Origin: Verrucomicrobiaceae bacterium
GTDB taxonomy: Bacteria; Verrucomicrobiota; Verrucomicrobiia; Verrucomicrobiales; Verrucomicrobiaceae
Assembly: GCA_027484445.1 (NCBI GenBank)
Contig: JAIXSY010000041.1
Coordinates: 1-64,000, forward strand
DNA: 64,000 nucleotides
Reading direction: 5' to 3'
Shown: in pieces, positions 25,978-34,456 of the stretch
How positions within the stretch are numbered: the stretch's first letter is position 1
Layout: every line of letters starts with the position of its first letter
Notes under the pieces: model-generated
Databases searched by the model: none
Told to the model about the DNA's origin: nothing
Seen by the model: the letters and a program-made list of their open reading frames with translations, nothing else
Position numbers and translations under genes: made by a program

Positions 25978-27852
25978 ATGTCCGAACTGCGCTGGTACCT
26001 TCACCGCCTCCGGGCCATGAGCTTGCCAGAAATCGCAGGCCGTGTGGCCAGGAGCTGTCGTGCTCTCACCGAACGGTCGTTTTTGAAAAAAGCAGCCACG
26101 CATGAGCTAGGCGCCCTGGATCCTCAGCAGCCACGCCTTGCGAACCCAGCGTCTGCTCCCTCCAGTCTGCGTGCTCAGCTTGCCGCTGATGCAGCTCTAT
26201 TGCTCGCTGGCCGTTGGCAGCTTTTTGGTTGGCGGCAGGTGGATGTTGGCTCACCGCCTTGCTGGCATCGTGATCCCCTGACGGGTGTCGTGGTCGCGCA
26301 TGACTTGCCGTCCAGCCAGCTCGATCACCGACACCTGCCCGATGGAGCCGACGCACGCAGCATCTGGGAAGTGAATCGCTGGTCCGAGATGACGCGTCTG
26401 GCCATGCACGGCTGGCTCAATGATGACGCGAGTGCCATCCGCACCGCTCAGCTCTGGCTGGAAGACTGGTGTGATCGCAACCCTGCGGGCATCGGCATCA
26501 ACTGGACAAGCCCGCTGGAGGCTGCCCTGCGACTCATTCAGTTCACTTGGTTCGATGCTCTGGTCACTGCCTGGATGGATGAGCAAACGGCACGAGGTCA
26601 TTCGCTGCGTGACCACCAGACCGCACTGCGGCGACGCATCGTGCCCACCCACGCCGCCTGGTGCTGGCGGCACCGTTCCTCAGGCTCCTCGGCGAACAAT
26701 CACCTGCTGGGTGAGCTCGCCGCGCTCGTCGTGGCCGTCTCGCGTTGGCCAGGACTCGCCGACATCGCCTGCACAGCCGAGCAGGCTTGGGAAAACCTCT
26801 GCCAAGAAGTGCTGCGTCAGTTTGCCCCGGACGGTGGATCGCTGGAGCAAGCCCTGCATTACCATGCCTTTGCCCTCGAGCTCGCATGGTTGGCCGCACG
26901 AACTGTCGGTTGCAAGGCAGGTGCTGCGCACGATCGCCTCGCTCTTGCGGGTCGGTTTTTCGTAGCCGCCTGTCATGAGCGTGAGGGGTGGGACTACGGC
27001 GATAGCGATGACGCCATCGTCCTCCCCTTGGCCTTGCATCGCCAAAACCACGCTCATGAATTGCGCGCTTGGTTGCTGGGGGAAGACGGAGCTCTGCGTT
27101 GGTGGCTCGGCCCTCCCCCGCTAGTCGCCGCACGTGGTTACACCACCGGTTTGGTTTTGCCCGAATGGCAAACCTTCGCCAGCACGGGCATCGCGATCTT
27201 GCGCAGCCATGGCTGGATGGCACGGCTGGATGCATCGCCCCTTGGCTTCGGTTCACTCGCAGCTCATGGCCATAGCGATGCCCTGCATGTCTCGATCTGG
27301 GATGGTGACCGCGCGGTGATCATTGATCCCGGCACTGGCGGCTACTATGGCTACCAGACTTGGCGGACAGAGCTCGCGACCTGGACCGCACACAATGGCC
27401 CCCTGCCCCACCCACAGGGTTATCAGACACCTCGACGCATCGGCCCCTTTCTCCAGACCCACCACCACCCCGTCCCCAGCCTGGCGGTGGAGGGCGGCAC
27501 CGCCATCGCCTGCCTGACGCATGAGCGGCACAGCTTTCAGCGCCAAATTCGTCGGATCGAGGATGGCCTCGAAATTCAAGACACCGAAGACCAGCAGCGG
27601 CCCTTTTCGGTCTGCTGGATCATGCCCCCAGGCACTCAGGTGAAAGCCATGCCGGAGATGGAATCAACCGTGTTCTTGATTCAGCGGGACCAACAAAGCT
27701 GGCGGCTTACCCTGCGCGCAGAACATCAAGCAGCCGTCACGCTGGAAGAACGCCGGGTCTCTCCCTGCTACGGCAAGCTAGAAACTGCGCCTGCGATTCT
27801 GATCCAAAACATCCAGACCGCTCTCGTGACCACCCTAAGCCGATGGTTTTGA
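25978..27852 (+). CDS. Heparinase II/III-family polysaccharide lyase-like protein
   Basis: A ~624-aa protein with the alginate-lyase/heparinase architecture. The helical N-terminal toroid begins SELRWYLHRLRAMSLPEIAG, the usual family start, with NWTSPLEAALRLIQFTWF and SSANNHLLGELAALVVAV following. The C-terminal beta-sandwich holds GFGSLAAHGHSDALHVSIWD, IIDPGTGGYYGYQTWRT and HNGPLPHPQGY, which carry the conserved His/Tyr positions. No signal peptide is visible with the ATG at 25978. In-frame codons back to 25885 add poorly matching residues. The substrate is probably an acidic exopolysaccharide, and the enzyme may act in its own polymer synthesis or turnover. Confidence 0.85.
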   Translation: MSELRWYLHRLRAMSLPEIAGRVARSCRALTERSFLKKAATHELGALDPQQPRLANPASAPSSLRAQLAADAALLLAGRWQLFGWRQVDVGSPPCWHRDPLTGVVVAHDLPSSQLDHRHLPDGADARSIWEVNRWSEMTRLAMHGWLNDDASAIRTAQLWLEDWCDRNPAGIGINWTSPLEAALRLIQFTWFDALVTAWMDEQTARGHSLRDHQTALRRRIVPTHAAWCWRHRSSGSSANNHLLGELAALVVAVSRWPGLADIACTAEQAWENLCQEVLRQFAPDGGSLEQALHYHAFALELAWLAARTVGCKAGAAHDRLALAGRFFVAACHEREGWDYGDSDDAIVLPLALHRQNHAHELRAWLLGEDGALRWWLGPPPLVAARGYTTGLVLPEWQTFASTGIAILRSHGWMARLDASPLGFGSLAAHGHSDALHVSIWDGDRAVIIDPGTGGYYGYQTWRTELATWTAHNGPLPHPQGYQTPRRIGPFLQTHHHPVPSLAVEGGTAIACLTHERHSFQRQIRRIEDGLEIQDTEDQQRPFSVCWIMPPGTQVKAMPEMESTVFLIQRDQQSWRLTLRAEHQAAVTLEERRVSPCYGKLETAPAILIQNIQTALVTTLSRWF

Positions 27853-27952
27853 AAGCTTGATCCATCACCTTTCATCACGGATTTCGCCATTCCCAGAAAG
27901 CGGAGCATTCCTGGCCCGCTGAACTTCGGCATCCAGGGTCATCTCGCCTCAA

Positions 27953-27970
27953 TGACCCAAGAATGGGTCA
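27953..27970. terminator. Small hairpin between convergent genes
   Basis: TGACCC and GGGTCA form a perfect 6-bp stem with a 6-base loop (AAGAAT) in the 145-base gap between the heparinase-like gene and the giant exported protein. There is no T run on either strand, so termination is only a possibility. Confidence 0.25.
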
Positions 27971-27997
27971 CGAAGCAGAATGAACCATTCACCGAAC

Positions 27998-30900
27998 TCA
28001 AGGCTCCGAGGGCGTAATCTCGACGCCGCCCGAAAGAATCGGCGTCATGTTCGGCGAAGGCATCGGCGAGACATCAGCGCTGGGCAATTGAGGCAGCTGG
28101 AAGTTACCGAAAGCAGTGAACTCAGGGGTATTCCCCGGATTGCGCACGATCATGCCAGCAAAGGTGGCTGGGCGACGCATCAGCGCTCCATTCGGCATCG
28201 GGTCATCCATGGCAAAGGTGCCGGTGAATTCGCCCGTGGTAGGGGTGACTCTCAGCGTCGTCTTGCGTGGATTTTCTCCCCAAAGAGAAGCTGCCCCTGA
28301 CGCCGTCAAGAAACCTCCCCCATTGGGACCCGTGAAATCTTCATCAATCAGGCCAGCATCGGTGAAGAGGATGTTAAAGTTTGGGAAGTTGTTGTCCGAG
28401 CTAAGTCCCATGACGATTATTCTAGCCGGAGGAGCAACCCAGCGACTGCCATTCAGCGTCATGCGTTTGGGCAGCCATCCTTCTGGATAATTGCGCTGAC
28501 CCGCGCTCGAGCTGTCAGGATTCTTGGTCCATCGGACGGTCGTTGAGGTATCAGACACGAGGCTATCCGTGAGAGTCGCTTCAAGTGTAAACGTGGGTTG
28601 TGCGATGAAGCTCCCCAACCCGCCATTCGTGATGGCGTAGAGATTCGCCTTGCTGTTCTGGGCAATAAAGCTGCTGCTGGTGAAGGTGCTGCCATCCCCC
28701 ATTCGTCCAGCCCAATTCACCACACCCGTGTTGAGCACGGTGGCAGAGCCAAAGCCATCGCCAAGGGGCTGATCGAGAGTAGGCACGGTTTCATACTGAA
28801 CATGAAAATTGTACCTACCAACATAACCCGAGTTCGCTGGAGCAAGAGGGCGCAAAAACGTCAGCGAACTTCCCGAGATGGCAGCATCAAAGACCGTTTG
28901 CCCTGGATGGCGAATCTGAATGCCTCCCAATCCTTCCGAAGGAGCGGACGCTGCGTCATAGCTGAAGCTCAAAAACGCCATGTGAGGTCCAAGCGGAAAG
29001 GTGCATTCGCCTTGGATGGTGGTGTTGGTCAACAAGACGCCCTGCCCCGCAAAGCTTTGTGGAGAGTCATTCCCGACGCGAAAATTGCCGGAGAAGGTAC
29101 CATTCGAGTTGACGGTGACGGTGATCAAAGCACCCAGATTTCTATTGATCGGGAGGTCATTCCTCATCAAGGCAACGAAGGTTCCGGTCACGTTCGTCGG
29201 CAGAGGATTGATCGTTAGCGAAGCTGTTCTCACCGTCGTGCCACGACCATTGGTCGCCGTAAATGTCACCGTGCGTGTGCCTGAAACGGTCGGGAAACCA
29301 GAGATCAAACCCGTATGCGGATCAAGGCTCAGACCGGTAGGCAGGCCTGATGCGGTAAGGGTAGAAGCTGATGTCGCCGTGATGATACGCGAGTAAAGTT
29401 GGCCAATTTGACCTGCCAGCAAGGTCGGAGCAGTGAAGGCCGGTGGTCCAGAGACGACCGCTACATCGAACTGGTTGCCGACGAGTCGGAGTGAGGACTG
29501 TGCCGTCAGCTCCACCATGCAGAAATACTGACCGCTCAAGCTAGAGAGTGCCGTTCTTCTCAAGGTCAGTCGGCTACGTGTAGTATCGTAGGAGCCTTCG
29601 GCACTGGTCGGAGCAAACTCTGTGGTGCTCGTTCCGCGATACCAACGGAAGGTGAGATTGCTTGATCCCACCTGATTGAGAACGACATCTGCTAAACCTG
29701 AAGCGAAGACATTTTGCAATCCTCTATCGAACACACCAACGACTGCTGTGGCCGTAGCGACACTGACTCCATTGCTCACCGCACAAGTGTAAGTGCCCGC
29801 ATCGGTCAGTTTAACATTTGGAATGTGTAAGAAACGGGTTCTGGCGTTGGCAATCGGGCGACCGTTCAACGACCACTGATAGTTCAAACTACCACTGCCC
29901 GTGCCCGTGACACTGAGCGCCAACGGAGCATCCACTTGCAGCAATTGGCTGCTCAAAGGACTGACCGTCGGAGCAAGATCATCATCATCCACACTCAACA
30001 CGAGAGCAGCATGAGATCCCAGGTCATACGCGGGATTCGTCGGCAACGTTAAAGTCATGCTCTCCCTCGCTTCGACAGCAAGATCGTTGCGGATAGGCAG
30101 GGTGATTACTTTCACAGATTCACCAGGATTCAGCGTCACGGAAAGAGCCGTGGTGGGATTCGGCACGGTAACATCAGCTGCATTGCCCGTCAGCGTAAGA
30201 GTGCTGGCAGTGATCGGCAAAGACAGCGTCACACGAGACGTCAACGGAGGTGTGATGGTCAGTTTAAACTGAGCCGATGAGCTTGCTTCCGAATAGCCAA
30301 GCGTGGCCGACTCAAAGCTAAGGATTGTGCGAGGAAGCGTCGCAGCACCCGAAGTCAGAATGAAGCCATTGCTTCCCACACAGACCAGTCTCGACCCATT
30401 GTAACCGAGTCCAATCAAGTCAACATTGACACCTATCGGCGCATTCGTCCAAATGTCACCATCCAATGACTCGGCAAATTCCCCCTCACTGCCCACGGCA
30501 ATGAATTTGCTTCCTACCCACATCACCGACTCCAGAGAAAAGAAATCATTGTTTCTGTTCGGCGGTTCCGAAGCCTCAGTCCAAGTGGTGCCACCATCGT
30601 CGGAGAACAAGATAGCTCCCCATTCTCCTACAGTCACAAATCGCGTACCATTGGTGGCGACATGCGAAAGGTTCTCTGAAGCATAACCTTCTACTAAAGA
30701 CCAATTCACTGCATCTGGTGAGGTCAGCATGATGGAGCTACTCACGAACGTCTCAGGATCAAACTGGCTCATTCCCACCACCACGTAGCGGGTGCCATCG
30801 TAGGAGATGCTATTCATGGATGCGCGGGTAGGAACGGTTTGGCGCGTCCAGTTTGTGCCATTCGGGGAGGTCAAAATCACACACTCATCCGCATCATCAA

Positions 30901-33838
30901 AACGAGACCGGTAGAAGTAATCCCCTTCCCCACCTACCGCTACAAACTGGGTGCCAGTCCAAATCACATCCCTGAGAGTCAGTGAAACTCCGCTGGTTTT
31001 CGGAGACCACGCCAGACCGTCATTGGATGTCAAAATCAGACCTCCATACCCCACGGCCACAAACTGAGTGCCCGACCAAGAGACTCCCAGCAGAGCACCC
31101 TTGGACGTGGTGGTGGAAGGCTGCCAAGTCGCTCCATCCGTCGAATTCCAGATGATCGCTTTATCATCATCATAGCCGCTCACATCTCCCCCAACGGCCA
31201 CAAAACGGGAACCCGACCACGCCACCGCCGTGAGACTGCTGCGGGTCGTCAATCCAGAACTGCGCCTCACCCAGGTGGTGGCGTTGCTCGAGCTCAGCAT
31301 TTCGCCATCCTCAGTGATAGCGATGTATCCCATAGCCGCATCATACGCGATATCCTGAAGGAACTTTGACGTGCCACTCGGGCTCTGCGTCCACGTCGTG
31401 CCCGTGCTGTTGCTTGACCTGGAGATCGCAGCTCCGACTGCCACGACTTGCGTTCCATTCCAGACGCCAGTCACTGCATTCGTCAAAAGTTTGTTGGTCT
31501 GGGCAGTCCAAGTGATGCCGTCAGGCGATGTGTAACAGTTTTTCGTTCCATCAAACGCGATGAACCGATCATTGGCAGTCGGGCTAGCCGGGTTTCCTGC
31601 CCAAACCACGTCAGCGAGAGCTTGATTGGTCAACGCACTGCTGCGGTCCTGCCAGCTGATGCCATCGGTCGAGCGCAAAATGATGCTGCTGCTCACCAAA
31701 GTCGAGCCGACGACTGATGATCTGCTGCCGACGGCCACCATCACACTGCCATTCCAGCTCAGGCTATTCAAAACGCCACCGAGCATCAAGGGCTTGGCAA
31801 AGGTCCAAAGGATTGCATCGGGAGAAGTTGCCACCAGGATTTCGTCCGCCGCCCCACGGATCGCGCCGACCATGACATACCGTGAACCTGTCCAAGCGAT
31901 GTCAAAATACGCATAACCCGAAGAGTCGTAGGGCTCATGAACTGACCAGGCGATACCATCCGTGGATTTCGCGACGATATTCTCGCCAACGGCGATGAAT
32001 TCACCATTTTGATAAATGACCTTGTAGAGATTGAGACTGCTTCCCGTGCCGATGCGATGACGAGTCCAGTTCACCCCACCGTTGGTGGATCGAAGAGCAA
32101 CTCCATATTCCCCAACAGCCACGATCGTAGGCACACCACCAAGGTTTGCAAAGGCAGCGCTGTAGCGGTTCTCACCGGACAGCGGATTTCTCAACGTCCA
32201 GACTTTTCCCAACTGGCTAGAGGGATCATTGTCACTGATGGAAATCGCACACGTTGCCTTATCCCCCACAGTGGCAGTCGCTCCTGACAACGTGCCAAAA
32301 CTTACTTCAAGAACCTCCTTGGATTCTTCAATCGAGTCATCCACCAAAGTGACGACAACAGTCTTGCGAGTTTCACCAGGAGCGAATGTGACAGACGCAG
32401 GCAACCCGGTGAAATCTGTGGGGCTCTGGGCTTTGCCTTCTCCAGTCGCCACCGTCAGCGGCACAATCACTGAGCTGGAGGACGGCTGACTGAGAACCAC
32501 GTCGAAAGCCACCTTTGCTTCAGACTCCAAGGTAGAAGTGAGATAAGCCTCGAAAAATGCAGTCGGAGTCGCTTCATCATCGAGAATCGTGACTTCGTGC
32601 TCGAAAAACAAACCAGGCCCCACGCTACCCGAAACACTGCCCAGCCTGATTTTCGCTACGAGATTGTTGGGAGCAGCAACCGCGTTGTTGATCGGCGTGA
32701 GGGTAAGCGCTTTGGCCGATTCACCAGCAGCAAAGTTCAGCACGGGTGGAACCGTGAGATCACTTGCAGTAGCAGTTCCTTCAAAAGTGATGGGCAGAGA
32801 AAATGCGGATGCAGCAGGTGAACTCAATGAAACCCCCAACTGAAAGCTACCAGAACTTTCGGAGACTTGGGAGCTGCTTGAGGTAAAGGAGGCGATGGGG
32901 AGAGAATCGCTGATCAAAACAAAACCATCGGTGCCGACCACCATGGCTCGATTGTTATCAGCAGCGATGCTCTTCAGAGATTTTTCACCCAAAAACCCGA
33001 CCAAGGTGCGGCGCAGGCTCCAGTTGATGCCGTCGGTTGAAACCAGCACCGCCCCCTTGCCAGAGAGAGCAAGGAAGCGATTTCCTGTCCAGGTGACATC
33101 AATCAATTTGCTTTCATAAAAGGCAGCCGAGTCCAAGTTTCGCTTCGTCCAGACACTTCCGTTTGAAGACGTATAGATCACGTTGCCTATCCCAGATGCA
33201 TCTGAACCCACAGCCACCATGAGGGTCGGGCTAGCTGCAATGGCTTCCAGATTCGGCCCGTCCGCGATGTTTCGTTCCGTCCAAGATACCCCTGTGGGGG
33301 AGGTGTAAACTTTTCCGTTGGAACCCACCGCCACATACTGAGAAGCCGCACGCACGACGTCATTCAAAAATGCATTTTGCAGAATTGCTGGCTGTGTCCA
33401 GGCAAGTCCGTTGTTGGTCGAAACACTGGTCGAAAATCCAACAGCCACCAAGGTGTTGGCATGTCCAGCGATGGCCTTTGCATAGGTAAGCTGAGGCAGC
33501 GTGATGTTTGACCAAGATTGTCCATTGGCAGAGCTTGAGATTTCATCACCTGCGACTGCATAGAAGTTGGTGCCGATGCGTGATACGCTGACGATGTTCT
33601 CCGACATGCCCGTATTGACTTCGGTCCAACTGACGCCGTCTGCACTGTATTGAATCGTGCCTGCTGACAAACCTGCAACGTACCTCCCAGCACCCACGGC
33701 CAATCCTTCCCGGTTTGATGTGCCAGCATTTCCCACTCGCCAGTATTGACCCACCTGCCCTTGGACCGAAGTTGCGATAACGACTGCGAACAAAATGCAG
33801 TGCGACGCGATGCGCGCAGGGAGATAAAGATGTTTCAT
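27998..33838 (-). CDS. Giant secreted beta-propeller / Calx-beta / Ig-like protein
   Basis: A 1946-aa exported protein with a signal peptide (core ASHCILFAVVIATSVQGQ). Residues ~30-310 and ~545-1165 are many copies of a Ycf48/BNR-like propeller repeat of the form W..v..G..fvAVG..G.il.S.DG..W. Calx-beta-like domains occupy ~313-425, ~425-540 and ~1165-1285. Ig-like domains lie at ~1285-1365 (with DAGTYTCAVSNG) and ~1370-1460, and a putative Ig (He_PIG) domain at ~1463-1545 (SGLPTGLSLDPHTGLISGFP). A ~400-aa C-terminal region of strand-rich sequence follows. No PEP-CTERM or LPxTG sorting signal is seen. A role in adhesion or surface display is inferred from the domain types. Confidence 0.8.
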   Translation of the reverse strand: MKHLYLPARIASHCILFAVVIATSVQGQVGQYWRVGNAGTSNREGLAVGAGRYVAGLSAGTIQYSADGVSWTEVNTGMSENIVSVSRIGTNFYAVAGDEISSSANGQSWSNITLPQLTYAKAIAGHANTLVAVGFSTSVSTNNGLAWTQPAILQNAFLNDVVRAASQYVAVGSNGKVYTSPTGVSWTERNIADGPNLEAIAASPTLMVAVGSDASGIGNVIYTSSNGSVWTKRNLDSAAFYESKLIDVTWTGNRFLALSGKGAVLVSTDGINWSLRRTLVGFLGEKSLKSIAADNNRAMVVGTDGFVLISDSLPIASFTSSSSQVSESSGSFQLGVSLSSPAASAFSLPITFEGTATASDLTVPPVLNFAAGESAKALTLTPINNAVAAPNNLVAKIRLGSVSGSVGPGLFFEHEVTILDDEATPTAFFEAYLTSTLESEAKVAFDVVLSQPSSSSVIVPLTVATGEGKAQSPTDFTGLPASVTFAPGETRKTVVVTLVDDSIEESKEVLEVSFGTLSGATATVGDKATCAISISDNDPSSQLGKVWTLRNPLSGENRYSAAFANLGGVPTIVAVGEYGVALRSTNGGVNWTRHRIGTGSSLNLYKVIYQNGEFIAVGENIVAKSTDGIAWSVHEPYDSSGYAYFDIAWTGSRYVMVGAIRGAADEILVATSPDAILWTFAKPLMLGGVLNSLSWNGSVMVAVGSRSSVVGSTLVSSSIILRSTDGISWQDRSSALTNQALADVVWAGNPASPTANDRFIAFDGTKNCYTSPDGITWTAQTNKLLTNAVTGVWNGTQVVAVGAAISRSSNSTGTTWTQSPSGTSKFLQDIAYDAAMGYIAITEDGEMLSSSNATTWVRRSSGLTTRSSLTAVAWSGSRFVAVGGDVSGYDDDKAIIWNSTDGATWQPSTTTSKGALLGVSWSGTQFVAVGYGGLILTSNDGLAWSPKTSGVSLTLRDVIWTGTQFVAVGGEGDYFYRSRFDDADECVILTSPNGTNWTRQTVPTRASMNSISYDGTRYVVVGMSQFDPETFVSSSIMLTSPDAVNWSLVEGYASENLSHVATNGTRFVTVGEWGAILFSDDGGTTWTEASEPPNRNNDFFSLESVMWVGSKFIAVGSEGEFAESLDGDIWTNAPIGVNVDLIGLGYNGSRLVCVGSNGFILTSGAATLPRTILSFESATLGYSEASSSAQFKLTITPPLTSRVTLSLPITASTLTLTGNAADVTVPNPTTALSVTLNPGESVKVITLPIRNDLAVEARESMTLTLPTNPAYDLGSHAALVLSVDDDDLAPTVSPLSSQLLQVDAPLALSVTGTGSGSLNYQWSLNGRPIANARTRFLHIPNVKLTDAGTYTCAVSNGVSVATATAVVGVFDRGLQNVFASGLADVVLNQVGSSNLTFRWYRGTSTTEFAPTSAEGSYDTTRSRLTLRRTALSSLSGQYFCMVELTAQSSLRLVGNQFDVAVVSGPPAFTAPTLLAGQIGQLYSRIITATSASTLTASGLPTGLSLDPHTGLISGFPTVSGTRTVTFTATNGRGTTVRTASLTINPLPTNVTGTFVALMRNDLPINRNLGALITVTVNSNGTFSGNFRVGNDSPQSFAGQGVLLTNTTIQGECTFPLGPHMAFLSFSYDAASAPSEGLGGIQIRHPGQTVFDAAISGSSLTFLRPLAPANSGYVGRYNFHVQYETVPTLDQPLGDGFGSATVLNTGVVNWAGRMGDGSTFTSSSFIAQNSKANLYAITNGGLGSFIAQPTFTLEATLTDSLVSDTSTTVRWTKNPDSSSAGQRNYPEGWLPKRMTLNGSRWVAPPARIIVMGLSSDNNFPNFNILFTDAGLIDEDFTGPNGGGFLTASGAASLWGENPRKTTLRVTPTTGEFTGTFAMDDPMPNGALMRRPATFAGMIVRNPGNTPEFTAFGNFQLPQLPSADVSPMPSPNMTPILSGGVEITPSEP

Positions 33839-33995
33839 AAAGGAAAGCCGAATCTAAGCCGAGTCGGTCACTAAGATAGTCAAAACCCCAGCTTTTCTTG
33901 CCATCGGCATTGTCTAACTGGGCAGCGAGAGAAAAAACGTAAAAAGGTGTCTCACCTGATTCGTTCAAGGACCAACCAGAGCTTTGTTTAAGCAA

Positions 33996-34367
33996 TCACT
34001 TCGATTGAGCTGCAAGAGCGGAGCGATGGGCGACTAGCAACGCCGCATTGAACAAAACTGGCAGGAAAGGAACCAGCAGTGCCTCCACAAGCGAGGGTGA
34101 CTGCGCTGCACCAGGGGCCTCCACCACTGGCTGAAAGACGACCTGTCGCACCTGCCACGCTAACGTCAGGGGAATGAGCCCTAGCACCAAACCTAACGAT
34201 GAGATGATGGCACCGAGTCGGCGACGACTCTCGACAAACAAATGAATAGCTCCTGAAATCAAAGCGCAAAGTCCAGCGAGGGCAAAGCACAGCAAAACGA
34301 TGCGAAAGCGTCCAGAACCCACCTGCTCCCAGAGAGGCACCGCGAGAAAAATAGGCGTCAAATGCAT
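33996..34367 (-). CDS. Small multi-pass membrane protein
   Basis: A 123-aa protein with about four hydrophobic segments: MHLTPIFLAVPLW, IVLLCFALAGLCALISGAIH, LGAIISSLGLVLGLIPLTLA and ALLVPFLPVLFNAALLVAH. I recognise no family. The ATG at 34367 gives a membrane segment at once; an in-frame TTG at 34409 would add 14 charged residues. It lies between the giant exported protein (same strand, upstream of it) and the divergent TPR protease gene. Confidence 0.55.
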   Translation of the reverse strand: MHLTPIFLAVPLWEQVGSGRFRIVLLCFALAGLCALISGAIHLFVESRRRLGAIISSLGLVLGLIPLTLAWQVRQVVFQPVVEAPGAAQSPSLVEALLVPFLPVLFNAALLVAHRSALAAQSK

Positions 34368-34456
34368 GCCGTATCCAAGGCGTTCCTTGAGCCAACGATC
34401 AAGGAGCAATTGAAGGGAGTCGAGAGATACCCGCCCCGGGCGCGTTTTGTGCTCTC

